Source: Anaeromyxobacter oryzae (lineage in GTDB: Bacteria > Myxococcota > Myxococcia > Myxococcales > Anaeromyxobacteraceae). Taken from it: a stretch of DNA of 64,000 nucleotides. Positions 34,234 through 43,868 of this stretch are shown here, piece by piece (position 1 is the first letter of the stretch; the number at the start of each line of letters is the position of its first letter). The DNA is taken from assembly GCF_023169945.1 (NCBI RefSeq), contig NZ_AP025591.1, positions 682,001 to 746,000 of the forward strand, in the 5' to 3' direction. Below the pieces are notes generated by a model, which searched no databases, was not told the DNA's origin, and saw only the letters and a program-made list of their open reading frames with translations. A program made the translations under genes and the position numbers.

Positions 34234-36018
34234 ATGTCCAAGAAGATCCTCCTCATCGAGAACGACTCTGCCTTCGCCGCGGAGGTCTCGCAGGCGCTCG
34301 AGCAGACCGGCTTCGACGTGCGCGTCACCGGGGACGGCAAGGAGGGCCTCGACCTCGCCCGCGAGTGGGGTCCCACGGCGATCGTCCTCTGCGTCGAGCT
34401 GCCCGGGATGAGCGGCTACCTCGTCTGCCAGAAGCTCCGCAAGGACGACGCGCTCAAGACGATCCCGCTCGTCCTCACGAGCGCCGAGGCGACCGCGGAC
34501 ACGTTCGAGAAGCACCGGGCGCTGAAGGTCCGCGCCGACGCGTACCAGCTCAAGCCGTACGCCTCCGACGCGCTGGTCGAGATGCTCGGCGGGCTCGTCG
34601 GGCTCCCGGAGAACGCCGGCGAGGAGGAGCTCGTCTCCCTCGAGGAGGAGATGGGGCTCGAGGCGCTCCCGGCGGAGCCGGAGGCGGAGCTGCCGGACCT
34701 CGATCTCGGCGCGCTCCCGGAGGAGCCCGCCGCGAGCGCGGGCGCCGACGAGACGCTCGCGCTGCTCGACGACGCGTTCGAGGGGCTCACCGCGCCGCGC
34801 GCGGAGACGCCCGCGGTCGAGCTCGACCTCCGGGACGAGCCGCCCACCCCCGCCGAGGACGTCGACGCCGTCGCGTCGCTCGCGGACGAGCCGGCCCGCG
34901 CGTCCGACGGGCTCGGGCCGCTCGACGACGAGACCGAGGCCGCCCTCGGGGCGCTCGGGGGTGACGAGGACCTCGCGCCTCCGCCGCCCGCCCTTCCGGA
35001 GGCGGAGCTGGACCTGGAGGCCGCCCTCGGGGAGACGGAGGCGACCGCGGCGGATCCCGCTGCGGAGCTGGACCGCGAGCTCGAGGCGGTCCGACCGCCG
35101 GTGCGCGGCGCGAGCGCGGACGCCCTGCGCGCCGCGGGGATCAAGCTGCTCGACGACGCGCCACCCGCGCCGGTGATCCCGATCTCGGCGGCCCCCTTCG
35201 CCGGTGCGCCCGTTGGCGCGACCGGCGCGAGCAGCGCGGGCGCCGCGCGGCTCGAGCGGCAGCTCGCGGACGCCCAGCAGGCGCTCGCGGAGACGCGCGC
35301 CGCCGCGTCCGGCCGGGACGCGGAGCTCCGGCAGGCGCGCGCGCGCGCGGACGACGCCGCCCGGCGCGCCGACGACGCGACGCGCCGGGCCGAGGAGGCC
35401 GAGTCCGCCCTCTCCGAGAAGGACGTCGAGCTCGCCTCCTCCCGCGCGAAGGGCGAGGCGGCGGTCGCACAGGCGCGCCGGCTCGAGACCGACCTGAAGG
35501 CGGCCCGCGAGGAGGCGCGCCGCGCCGCGGAGCAGGCGCGAACCGCCGAGGGCGAGCTGGATGACCTCAGGCAGCGACTCGCGGCCGCCGAGCGCTCCGC
35601 CGACCAGGCCGAGGCGCGCGCCGAGGACGCCGTCGCCGAGGCGCGGCGGAAGGCCGAGGAGCTCGCCGCCCTCGAGGAGGCCGCGGGCCGCGCCGATTCG
35701 CTCGAGCGTCAGCTCGAGGAGGCCCGGGCGGAGCTCCTCGCCGCGCGCGGCGAGGCCGACGGCGCCCGCGCCGAGGTCGAGACCCGCACCGCCGACATGA
35801 AGAAGCGCGTCGCCGAGGTCGAGGCCGCCAACGCGAAGCACGAGGAGCGTGTCCTCAAGGCGTACCAGAAGATCAAGAACGACGAGAAGGTGAAGGACAA
35901 GGTCCGGAAGGCGCTCGCCATCGCCGTCCAGCTCCTCGAGGAGGGGCTGCCCGCCGAGACTCCCGCGGAGAAGGAGCGCCGCGCCGCGGCAGCGGCCGCG
36001 CTCGGTCGCGACGTCTGA
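34234..36018 (+). CDS. frzS: FrzS-like pseudo-receiver/coiled-coil protein
   Basis: 594 aa. The N-terminal ~125 residues are a receiver-like domain (KKILLIENDSAFAAEVSQAL). The phosphoacceptor position in IVLCVELPGMSGYLVCQKL is Cys, not Asp, and KPYASD keeps the Lys. A long acidic Ala/Pro/Glu linker follows (about 140-310), then a coiled coil of ~250 residues with Ala/Arg/Glu heptads to the end. The layout and the YLVCQKLRKDD stretch match FrzS, the polar protein of type IV pilus-dependent motility in Myxococcus xanthus. No frz chemosensory genes are adjacent. FrzS identity is likely, not proven. Confidence 0.8.
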   Translation: MSKKILLIENDSAFAAEVSQALEQTGFDVRVTGDGKEGLDLAREWGPTAIVLCVELPGMSGYLVCQKLRKDDALKTIPLVLTSAEATADTFEKHRALKVRADAYQLKPYASDALVEMLGGLVGLPENAGEEELVSLEEEMGLEALPAEPEAELPDLDLGALPEEPAASAGADETLALLDDAFEGLTAPRAETPAVELDLRDEPPTPAEDVDAVASLADEPARASDGLGPLDDETEAALGALGGDEDLAPPPPALPEAELDLEAALGETEATAADPAAELDRELEAVRPPVRGASADALRAAGIKLLDDAPPAPVIPISAAPFAGAPVGATGASSAGAARLERQLADAQQALAETRAAASGRDAELRQARARADDAARRADDATRRAEEAESALSEKDVELASSRAKGEAAVAQARRLETDLKAAREEARRAAEQARTAEGELDDLRQRLAAAERSADQAEARAEDAVAEARRKAEELAALEEAAGRADSLERQLEEARAELLAARGEADGARAEVETRTADMKKRVAEVEAANAKHEERVLKAYQKIKNDEKVKDKVRKALAIAVQLLEEGLPAETPAEKERRAAAAAALGRDV

Positions 36019-36031
36019 CCTGACCGTTCGC

Positions 36032-36045
36032 CCGAGCCTGTCGAA
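36032..36045 (-). repeat. REP-like 14-bp repeat
   Basis: CCGAGCCTGTCGAA, exact reverse complement of TTCGACAGGCTCGG at 32340-32353. Similar short GACAGGCTC sequences are common intergenic repeats in proteobacteria. Confidence 0.5.
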
Positions 36046-36107
36046 GGTCGACTCGTGGCCACGCTTCGCCAGGCCCCCCACGAACGGGCTCTGCGCAGAA
36101 ACGACAC

Positions 36108-36137
36108 GGCGCGGGGTGCGCTGTCGCGCCCCGCGCC
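36108..36137. terminator. stem-loop between convergent frzS and STAS genes
   Basis: GGCGCGGGG and CCCCGCGCC make a 9-bp stem with a 12-nt loop. No T-run follows on either strand, so termination may depend on Rho. Confidence 0.4.
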
Positions 36138-36199
36138 TTCGCACCGCTCACGCCTGTTCGCGCGGGGCGGAGCCGCAGCCGCGGCGCCGCCGCCGGACG

Positions 36200-36514
36200 T
36201 TACCCGAGCGCCTCTTCGTCCCCGCGCAGCGGGACGCTGAGCTTCGACAGGTCGACACCGAAGTACCGGAGCAGCCGCTGCTGGTGCCAGCCGAGTCCGA
36301 GCACCTGGACCCCGCCTAGACCGGCGAGCGGCCCCGCCATGGCGGCGAGGCCGAAGTCGTGGAACTCACGAACGCGCGAGAAATCGAGCACCACCGGCGC
36401 GTTGCGTGGAACCTCGCCGAGCCACCCGGAGAGCCGGATGGCCGCCTGCCGATCGAACGTGCCGTCTATGCGAATGATGAGCTCGCCGTGCGATCCGCGC
36501 GTCACGTCCATCAT
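36200..36514 (-). CDS. STAS-domain protein
   Basis: 104 aa. ELIIRIDGTFDRQAAIRLSG and VVLDFSRVREFHDFGLAAMA match the sulfate-transporter/anti-sigma-antagonist fold; the Ser or Thr that partner kinases phosphorylate is replaced by HDFG, so it is probably not regulated in the usual way. A ribosome-binding site (GAGGTGAGG) lies 6 nt before the ATG at 36514; an ATG one codon later is also possible. The frame extends upstream but without similarity. Confidence 0.65.
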   Translation of the reverse strand: MMDVTRGSHGELIIRIDGTFDRQAAIRLSGWLGEVPRNAPVVLDFSRVREFHDFGLAAMAGPLAGLGGVQVLGLGWHQQRLLRYFGVDLSKLSVPLRGDEEALG

Positions 36515-36613
36515 TGCTTGCCTCACCTCTCTCGGAGAGGCGTCTAGGGTGCGATCGGCGGGCCGAGCGGTCAACGGGCCAACCCAACGGAGTGCGTGTG
36601 ATTCTCGCGTCGG

Positions 36614-36979
36614 TCAGTGTGTCTCACCCGAAGCGGAGCCGGCGGTCGTTTCCGACCCGTCGTCGCGGCCCTGCGCCGCACGCATCGCGCCCACCGCTGC
36701 GCCGATGGCGAGCAGGTTCGCCGGCGACAGCGCCGTCCGGACCGCCGCCTTGAGGAACGGCCGGAGCACCGGCCACAGCCCGCCCCCGAGGACGAACCCC
36801 GCCGCGGCGGCCACGCCCAGCACCGCCATCGGGCTCTCCTCCATCCGACGCTCGAGCTCGAGCTGCTCCGCGAGGCGCCCGACCGCCTCGCGCGCCTCGC
36901 TGCCGAGGTCGCGCAGCGCGTCGGTCAGCTCCCCGACCTCCTGCCCTGCCATGCCGCCCGTCCCGCTCCGCTGCTCCAT
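36614..36979 (-). CDS. small membrane protein next to DUF883 gene, unknown
   Basis: 121 aa. A helical part (EVGELTDALRDLGSEAREAVGRL) is followed by two hydrophobic stretches (AVLGVAAAAGFVLGGGLW and ALSPANLLAIGAAVGAMRA). It resembles phage-holin-superfamily or ElaB/DUF883-associated membrane proteins. The start at 36979 has GGAGG 7 nt before it; an in-frame GTG overlapping the previous stop at 36997 is less likely. It lies 14 nt after the DUF883 gene. Confidence 0.6.
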   Translation of the reverse strand: MEQRSGTGGMAGQEVGELTDALRDLGSEAREAVGRLAEQLELERRMEESPMAVLGVAAAAGFVLGGGLWPVLRPFLKAAVRTALSPANLLAIGAAVGAMRAAQGRDDGSETTAGSASGETH

Positions 36980-36993
36980 CGCTCCACCTCCGC

Positions 36994-37209
36994 TCACGTG
37001 CGGGACAGCATCCGCCCCAGGATGAAACCGACCCCTACCGCGATCGCGACCGCCGCCACCGGCCGCTCGCGCGCGAAGGACCGGATGAAGTCCCCCGCGT
37101 CCTCCGCGTACCCGCGGAGCCCCTCGAGCCGGGCCTGCATGTCTGCCGCGATGTCCTCCGCGTCGCGCCTGAGCTGCGACGTCCCCTCGCCCCTGCCGCC
37201 GTTCTCCAT
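36994..37209 (-). CDS. DUF883 (ElaB-like) membrane protein
   Basis: 71 aa. An amphipathic helix (QLRRDAEDIAADMQARLEGL) is followed by ARERPVAAVAIAVGVGFILG and a final RMLSRT. This matches DUF883/ElaB proteins, which anchor to the inner membrane by a C-terminal helix and are linked to ribosome tethering or stress. It is paired with the downstream 121-aa membrane protein. Confidence 0.8.
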   Translation of the reverse strand: MENGGRGEGTSQLRRDAEDIAADMQARLEGLRGYAEDAGDFIRSFARERPVAAVAIAVGVGFILGRMLSRT

Positions 37210-37364
37210 CGTGACCTCGCTCGCGCGTTCGTCCCTCGCGGCAAGGTAGGACCCGGCACCACGGGCGGCCAAAGCCCCGGGGAGGCGAACGAGGCCCGAG
37301 ATGGCCCGCTCCTCGGCCGATCGGGGCGAGGCCGCGACCGGGCGGGCGGGCGCCACGCCGCGCG

Positions 37365-38981
37365 TCAGGCGGCAGGCGGGGCGGGTGGTGTACGCCGGCG
37401 GCGGAGCGCCGTGGCGAGCTCCTGCAGCTCGGGGATGCCGAGCGCCCTCGCCGCGGCGAGGTAGGCGAGCCCGCCGGCCGCGACGGGCAGGAGCCCGAGG
37501 AGGAGCTGGCGCGGCAGCGTCTTCCGCGGCGGGAGCACGCCGCCGAGGCCGCGCTGCACCGCCCAGGCGACGACCGCGAGGACCGCCGAGGCGGCGAGGA
37601 CCTTCCAGAGCTGGACGAGGATCCCCTTCCCGCCGAGCGTCCCCTCCCGCCGGCGCCACGCCCACGCGAGCACGGCGTAGTTCACGCCAGCCGCGAGCGA
37701 CGTCCCGAGCGCGACGCCCCGGTACCCGAGCGCCGGGAAGAGCGCGGCGTTCAGCGCCACGTTCGAGACCATCCCGAGGACGCTCCCGATCACCGGCACC
37801 CGCGCCTTGTCGATGGCGTAGAACGCCGGCGCGAGCACCTTCACGCCCGAGTACGCGTACAGCCCGAGGGCGTAGCAGATCAGGGCCTGCCCCGTCGCGT
37901 CGGTGTCGGCGGCCCCGAACCGGCCGTGCTCGTAGATGAGCGAGATGATGGGCCGGGCCAGCACCGCGAGCCCGACGGCGGAAGGCACGTTCAGGAACGC
38001 GATCAGCCGGAGCGCGGACGCGAGGGTCGCGTTCACCGCCGCCATGTCCCGGGCGGCCGCCTTCTGCGCGACCCCGGCGCCCGCCACCGTCGCGATCGCG
38101 ACGCCGAACACCCCGAGCGGCAGCTGCATCAGCCGGAACGCCATCTGCAGCCACGTGGTCGCGCCTTCCACGTGGGACGCGAAGAACGTGTTCACGAGGA
38201 CGTTCACCTGCGTCGCGGACAGGCCGACGACGGCGGCTGCCATGAGCCGGAAGATGCGCCGCACCCCGGGATCCGCGAGCGCCGCGCGGGCGAGCACGAG
38301 CCGGGGGCGCCACCCCAGCGCGCGGAGCGACGGCAGCTGCGCCACGAGCTGGAGCGCGCCGCCGAGGACCGTCCCGATGGACCAGCCGATCACGGCCCGG
38401 TGCGGCGGGAGCCCCGCCGCCCAGAGGCCGAGGCCCACCGCGATGGAGCCGACGTTGAAGACCGCCGGCGCGAGCGCGGGCGCCGTGAACCGCTGCTGCG
38501 CGTTCAGCATCCCCATCGCGACGGACGACAGCGACACGAGGAGGAGGAACGGCATCATGACGCGGGTGAGCGTCGCCGCGAGGGCGTGCTCCTCGAGGCC
38601 GGGGGCGATGCCCCGCACGATCGGCCCCGCGAACGCGACGCCGGCGATCGTGATCGTGCCGACCACGACGAGCAGCACGGCGACGATCGCGTTACCCAGC
38701 CGGTAGGCCGCGTCGGCCCCGCGGTTCCCGTGGGCTTCGGCGAAGGCCGGGACGAACGCGGACGAGAGCGCGCCCTCCGCGAAGAGGTCGCGGAGCAGGT
38801 TCGGGATCCGGAACGCGACGACGAACGCGTCGGAGAACCGGTTCGCGCCGATGAGGATGGCGAAGAGCTGGTCGCGGACGAGCCCGAGCAGGCGCGAGGC
38901 CATCGTCGCCGCGGAGAGCCACACCGCCCGGCCGACCCGCACCGGGGCCGCGCTCGCCTGGGCCGCCATTTCCTGGGACAT
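37365..38981 (-). CDS. murJ: lipid II flippase MurJ
   Basis: 538 aa. It moves lipid-linked peptidoglycan precursor across the inner membrane. The MATE/MVF-fold is evident: WLSAATMASRLLGLVRDQLF, NRFSDAFVVAFRIPNLLRDL and AEGALSSAFVPAFAE near the N-terminus, then about 13 more hydrophobic segments. The tail (RRRRTPPAPPAA) is basic then Pro-rich. It is the last gene of the coaX-TPR-helical-murJ run. Confidence 0.94.
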   Translation of the reverse strand: MSQEMAAQASAAPVRVGRAVWLSAATMASRLLGLVRDQLFAILIGANRFSDAFVVAFRIPNLLRDLFAEGALSSAFVPAFAEAHGNRGADAAYRLGNAIVAVLLVVVGTITIAGVAFAGPIVRGIAPGLEEHALAATLTRVMMPFLLLVSLSSVAMGMLNAQQRFTAPALAPAVFNVGSIAVGLGLWAAGLPPHRAVIGWSIGTVLGGALQLVAQLPSLRALGWRPRLVLARAALADPGVRRIFRLMAAAVVGLSATQVNVLVNTFFASHVEGATTWLQMAFRLMQLPLGVFGVAIATVAGAGVAQKAAARDMAAVNATLASALRLIAFLNVPSAVGLAVLARPIISLIYEHGRFGAADTDATGQALICYALGLYAYSGVKVLAPAFYAIDKARVPVIGSVLGMVSNVALNAALFPALGYRGVALGTSLAAGVNYAVLAWAWRRREGTLGGKGILVQLWKVLAASAVLAVVAWAVQRGLGGVLPPRKTLPRQLLLGLLPVAAGGLAYLAAARALGIPELQELATALRRRRTPPAPPAA

Positions 38982-39025
38982 GACGTGGGGGCCGCGCCGG
39001 GCGAGGGACGCCCGCGGGGAGACCG

Positions 39026-40165
39026 CTACTTCTTGCCCGCCGACATCTTCGCGGCCTGCTCCTTCTTCATCATGAACGCCTTGGCCTGCGACTGGATCGT
39101 CTGCGGCACGTTGCGATCCCGGGCCAGCTCCTTGATGTCCTTCTCCTGGAGGGTGAAGAGCATCTTGAGCGCGGTGGGGAGCGGGACCTTCGGGTTCTTC
39201 ACGAGCGAGGTCTTGATCGCGTAGTTCTTCAGGAACTCGCGGGTCGAGTAGATGTAGCGGAGCACGTCCGCGTTCACCGTCCGCGAGTTCGCGAGGGAGA
39301 GGATCTCGCCATCCGTGATGCGCGGGCTCGTCACCGACGCCATGCACACGAGCTTGTTCGAGTCGCGGAGGAGGAGGGTCCGCGCCTCCTTGTTCCCGAG
39401 GGTCGCGAGCTTGATCTTCTCCGAGACGCTCATCTTGAGGATGCGCTGGGTGATGTTGAGCTTCTTCTTCGCCTCCTCCTCGGTCTCGGCCCGGGGGGAC
39501 CCCTCGGGCGCGGCGTCGGAGGCGAGCTCGCGCTGGTACTCCGTCATCAGCGCCGCGGCGGTCTCGACGGGCTCGGGCGGTCTCGCGGCCGGGTTCACGC
39601 CGTAGACGCGCTCGTGCGCCTGGACCATCTGCGGCACGTCGAGGAGCGTGAGGCCGTTGCGGACGCAGAAGTCGCACGCGCCGTCGATGGTGGACGCGAG
39701 CGCGTTCGGGTTCGCGCAGAGCGCCCGCACGATCGCGTCATGGCGGAGGAGCCGCAGCTCGTTCTGGCGGACGATGTCGGCGAGCTTCTGCGACACCGTG
39801 CTGGCGAGGCGGGCGAACGTGTCGTCCGGCGTCGACGCGTTCAGGAGGACGAGCTCGATCGCCGCGTCCTTCCCGGCGAACCGGTCGGCGAGCCAGTCGA
39901 GCACCGGCCCGGAGAGCCCCTCCGACCGGAGCGCGACGCCGTGGATCTTCTCGGGCAGCCCCTCCGCCGTCCTCGTGGCGGTCTCCCGCACGACCGCGTC
40001 GGCGTCGAAGGACAGCACGAAGAGCAGCGTCACGAGGTCGACCGGCGCGACCGCCGGGACGAGCCCCTTCGCGCCCATCATCCGGAGCGGCGGGGGCGCC
40101 TTCCCGTCTGCGTGCTTCTGGAGCGGCTTCGGGAGGGCGTCGAGCGGGATGGGGCAGTCGGGCAT
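39026..40165 (-). CDS. conserved helical protein, unknown function
   Basis: 379 aa, no named family recognised with confidence. It is highly alpha-helical, with repeated segments such as LVTLLFVLSFDADAVVRETA and NITQRILKMSVSEKIKLATL, then KEARTLLLRDSNKLVCMASV. These look like HEAT/armadillo-type repeats similar to DUF2336 proteins. A charged hinge sits near 230 (RAETEEEAKKK). There is no signal peptide. It begins 1 nt after the TPR gene stop and precedes murJ, a gene order compatible with a cell-envelope operon. Confidence 0.7.
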   Translation of the reverse strand: MPDCPIPLDALPKPLQKHADGKAPPPLRMMGAKGLVPAVAPVDLVTLLFVLSFDADAVVRETATRTAEGLPEKIHGVALRSEGLSGPVLDWLADRFAGKDAAIELVLLNASTPDDTFARLASTVSQKLADIVRQNELRLLRHDAIVRALCANPNALASTIDGACDFCVRNGLTLLDVPQMVQAHERVYGVNPAARPPEPVETAAALMTEYQRELASDAAPEGSPRAETEEEAKKKLNITQRILKMSVSEKIKLATLGNKEARTLLLRDSNKLVCMASVTSPRITDGEILSLANSRTVNADVLRYIYSTREFLKNYAIKTSLVKNPKVPLPTALKMLFTLQEKDIKELARDRNVPQTIQSQAKAFMMKKEQAAKMSAGKK

Positions 40166-40166
40166 C

Positions 40167-40714
40167 TCAGCTCCGGTCGCCGCTCTCGGGCGCGGCGGGG
40201 ACGCCGAGGGCGATGGGCGACAGCTCGTACGCGGGCCCGTGACGCCGCTGCCACCGGTGGCGCAGGCGGCCGAGCGCGCGGTTCAGCGGGTTGTTCCTGG
40301 AGAGGAAGGGCAACACCGGCGAGCGGCGCGTGCCGAGCGCGTCGCGCGCCAAGGCGAGGCGGGGGTCGTCGGGCCACAGCTCGAGGCCGCGGGCCACCGC
40401 GCGCACCGCGCGCTCGCGCTGGTTCAGCGCGAGGTGCACCCGGGCCTGGTTGAGGAGCAGCTCGGGGTCGGCGCCGGCGAGGCGCAGCGCCTGGTCGCAG
40501 AGGAGGACGCCCAGGTTCGAGTTCCTCTCGACCAGCACGAGCGTGACGCCGTACCAGGACATGAAGCGGGGATCGCGCGGATCGCGGCGGTGCGCGCGCT
40601 CGAAGGCCGAATGCGCCGCGGAGAGATCGCGCGCGACGAAGGCCGCCTGGCCCTCGTCGAACGCAGCGGCCGCCTCGGCGTCGCCGCCGCGCGCCTCGGT
40701 GAGCGGGGCCGCCG

Positions 40715-40718
<4 letters not shown>
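40167..40718 (-). CDS. TPR-repeat protein
   Basis: 183 aa. Three tetratricopeptide-like repeats: [34 protein letters not shown] and [17 protein letters not shown]. The C-terminal ~50 residues are basic ([20 protein letters not shown]). The GTG start overlaps the coaX stop (GTGA), so translation is coupled. It is probably a protein-binding scaffold of unknown partner. Confidence 0.75.
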
Positions 40719-41479
<761 letters not shown>

Positions 41480-41486
41480 GGGCGGG

Positions 41487-41516
41487 AGCCTAGCTTTCGC
41501 GGGCCGTTACGGTCAA
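41487..41516 (-). promoter_or_regulatory. sigma70-type promoter of coaX, near-leaderless
   Basis: On the minus strand TTGACC (41516-41511), 18-bp spacer, TAGGCT (41492-41487), then 7 nt to the GTG start. The predicted mRNA starts at or next to the start codon. Confidence 0.55.
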
Positions 41517-41528
41517 CGCGGGCGTGCG

Positions 41529-42521
41529 CTACCGGGGACGAAGGAGGTGGACGTCGCCAGCGAGGATCCGCTCGACCCGCTCCGGCGTCCGGACGAGCAG
41601 GGCGCCCTGCTCGTCGATGTCCTCGGCGACGCCGGCGATCTCCCGGCCGTCCGACCGGACGAGGACCTGCCGGCCGAGCGTGACCGACCGCTCCCGCCAC
41701 GCGTTGCGGATCGGCGCGAAGCCCTGCTCCGCGTGGACGTCGATCCAGCCCTCGAGGGCGGTCAGGCACGCCGCCGCGAACAGCGCCCGCGGCGCCGGCT
41801 CGTGCCGCTCGATGGCGACGCTGGTCGCCTCCTCGCGGAGCTCCGCGGGGAAGTCCTCGACCCGCGCGTTCACGTTGACGCCCACGCCGACGACGACCCA
41901 GTGCACCCGGTCCGGCTCGGCGGCGAGCTCGGTGAGGATGCCGGCGATCTTCTTCCCGCCCACGAGCACGTCGTTCGGCCACTTGATCCCGGCGTCGACG
42001 CCGGCCTGCCGGAGCGCGTCGCAGATCGCGAGGGACGCGACGAGCGTCAGCTCCGCGGCGCGCGCGGGCGGCAGGTCGGGGCGGAGCACCACCGAGAAGT
42101 ACAGGTTCCGGCGGGGAGGAGAGATCCAGGTCCGCCCGCGGCGCCCGCGGCCGGCGGTCTGCGTCTCGGCGACCACGACCTCCCCGTGGGCGGCGCCCTC
42201 GTCGGCCAGCTCCTTCGCCCGGTCGCTCGTCGACCCGAGCTCCTCGTACGTGTGGAGCACCTGGCCGAGGTCGTGCGTGTTGAGCAGCGGCCTGAGCTCG
42301 AGCGCGGTCAGCCGGTCCGGGATCCCGGCGAGCCGGTACCCCCGCGCCGGCACCGCGTCGATCCGGTAGCCGTGGGCGCGGAGCGCCTCGACGTGCTTCC
42401 AGACGGCGGCGCGGGTGAGCCCGAGCTTGTCCGAGATCGCCTCGCCGGAGACGAACTCGTCCCCCGCCTCGGCGAGGAAGGAGAGGACGAGCTCCTCGGA
42501 GCTGGACGGGTCGGAGGCCAC
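41529..42521 (-). CDS. birA: biotin-[acetyl-CoA carboxylase] ligase/repressor
   Basis: 330 aa. It attaches biotin to carboxylases. The N-terminal winged helix (GEAISDKLGLTRAAVWKHVE) is present, so it may also repress biotin genes. The ligase core has TYEELGSTSDRAKELADEGA, QTAGRGRRGRTWISPPRRNL (biotinyl-AMP loop) and KWPNDVLVGGKKIAGILTE. The start is a GTG at 42521. It lies between nadC and coaX on one strand. Confidence 0.95.
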   Translation of the reverse strand: MASDPSSSEELVLSFLAEAGDEFVSGEAISDKLGLTRAAVWKHVEALRAHGYRIDAVPARGYRLAGIPDRLTALELRPLLNTHDLGQVLHTYEELGSTSDRAKELADEGAAHGEVVVAETQTAGRGRRGRTWISPPRRNLYFSVVLRPDLPPARAAELTLVASLAICDALRQAGVDAGIKWPNDVLVGGKKIAGILTELAAEPDRVHWVVVGVGVNVNARVEDFPAELREEATSVAIERHEPAPRALFAAACLTALEGWIDVHAEQGFAPIRNAWRERSVTLGRQVLVRSDGREIAGVAEDIDEQGALLVRTPERVERILAGDVHLLRPR

Positions 42522-42625
42522 GGTCGGGCGATCTTCCGGGGGCGGGTGACGGGTGTCAATCGGCGCCGCTCCCGGGCCCCGCCTGACCGGCCCCGGGCGG
42601 CCGCCGCGGGGGTGTCCCGGGCGCG

Positions 42626-43462
42626 TCAGGCGAGCTCGAACGAGATGTCGACGGCCTTGGCGCTGTGCGTGATCGCGCCCATCGACACGAAGTCGACGCC
42701 GGTCGCGGCGACCCTCGGCAGGCGCTCGAGCGTCATGTTCCCGCTCGCCTCGAGCAGCACCCGGCCCGCGGCGCGCCGCGCCGCCTCGGCCATCGCCGCG
42801 TCGTCCATGTTGTCGAGGAGCACGATGTCCGCTCCGGCAGCGATCGCCGCGTCGAGCCCGGGGAGATCGACGACCTCGACCTCGATCCGGAGCATGGCGC
42901 CGGCCCGCTCCCGGGCGCGCCGGACGGCCTCCGCGACGCCGCCGCAGGCCGCGACGTGGTTGTCCTTGATGAGGATTCCGTCGCCCAGGCTCACGCGGTG
43001 GTTCCTGCCGCCGCCTGCGCGGACCGCCGCCTTCTCCAGCATGCGCCAGCCGGGCGTGGTCTTCCGCGTGTCGAGGAGCCTCGTCCGGCTGCCGCCCTGG
43101 GCGAGCAGGTCGGCGCATCGGCGGGTCGCGGTCGCGACGCCCGAGAGGCGCTGCAGGAAGTTGAGCGCCGTCCGCTCGGCGGCGAGCAGCGCGCGCACCG
43201 AGCCGCGCGCCGTCCCGACGAGCTCGCCGCGGGCCGCGCGCGCGCCGTCCTCGCGCTCGAACCGGCAGGAGGCCCCGAGCACCTCGAAGACGCGCGCCGC
43301 GACCGCGGTGCCGGCGAGGACCAGCTCCTCCTTCACGAGGAACTTGCCCTCGCCGGTCGCGGCCGCGTCGATCGTGGCCTCGCTCGTCGCGTCACCGAGG
43401 AGGAGGTCCTCCTCGAGGGCGATCTCGACGAGGCGCTCGGCGTGCGCGCTGAGCCGGGGCAT
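42626..43462 (-). CDS. nadC: nicotinate-nucleotide pyrophosphorylase (carboxylating)
   Basis: 278 aa. It makes nicotinate mononucleotide from quinolinate and PRPP. ALEEDLLLGDATSEATI, AERTALNFLQRLSGVATATR, TRLLDTRKTTPGWRMLEKAA and the RAGGGRNHRVSLGDGILIKD block are the type II PRTase signatures. It is full length and starts 16 nt after the stop of the valyl-tRNA synthetase/H1-like frame. Confidence 0.96.
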   Translation of the reverse strand: MPRLSAHAERLVEIALEEDLLLGDATSEATIDAAATGEGKFLVKEELVLAGTAVAARVFEVLGASCRFEREDGARAARGELVGTARGSVRALLAAERTALNFLQRLSGVATATRRCADLLAQGGSRTRLLDTRKTTPGWRMLEKAAVRAGGGRNHRVSLGDGILIKDNHVAACGGVAEAVRRARERAGAMLRIEVEVVDLPGLDAAIAAGADIVLLDNMDDAAMAEAARRAAGRVLLEASGNMTLERLPRVAATGVDFVSMGAITHSAKAVDISFELA

Positions 43463-43478
43463 CCGCCGTCGACCTCGC

Positions 43479-43868
43479 CTACCGCTTGCCCTTCTTCTTC
43501 GCCGGCTTCTTCGCGGCGACCTTCCGGGCGGCGGGCTTCGCCGCCTTGCGCGCGGGCTTCTTCGCCGCGGCCTTCTTGGCGACGGCCTTCTTCGGCGCGG
43601 CCTTCTTCGCGGCGGCCTTCTTCGCGGCGGCCTTCTTCGGCGCGGGCTTCTTCGCGGCCTTCTTCGCCGGCTTCCGCGCGGCCTTCGCCTTCTGGACCAT
43701 CGCCTCGACGCCGGACTTCACCGCCTCGATCGCGTTCTGCGCGACCTCGGCGCCCGCGGCGACGATCTTCTCGGCCGTCTGCACCACCGCGCTCTGCTGC
43801 TCCGGCTGCGCCGGGGCGGCGTCCGCCGGCGTGTCGTTCGTGGTCTTCGGCTCGTTCTGGTTCTCCAT
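43479..43868 (-). CDS. histone H1-like Lys/Ala-rich protein (internal start within the valS frame)
   Basis: 129 aa if started at 43868. This ATG has an ideal Shine-Dalgarno (AGGAGG, 6 nt spacing). It begins MENQNEPKTTNDTPADAA, has a helical middle (EKIVAAGAEVAQNAIEAVKS) and ends in a Lys/Ala/Pro-rich tail with PKKAAAKKAAAKKAAPKKAV repeats, as in bacterial histone H1/AlgP-like DNA-binding proteins. It is in frame with valS and no stop codon separates them. It may therefore be a separate gene that lost its upstream stop, or a dual product of one frame. Confidence 0.65.
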   Translation of the reverse strand: MENQNEPKTTNDTPADAAPAQPEQQSAVVQTAEKIVAAGAEVAQNAIEAVKSGVEAMVQKAKAARKPAKKAAKKPAPKKAAAKKAAAKKAAPKKAVAKKAAAKKPARKAAKPAARKVAAKKPAKKKGKR

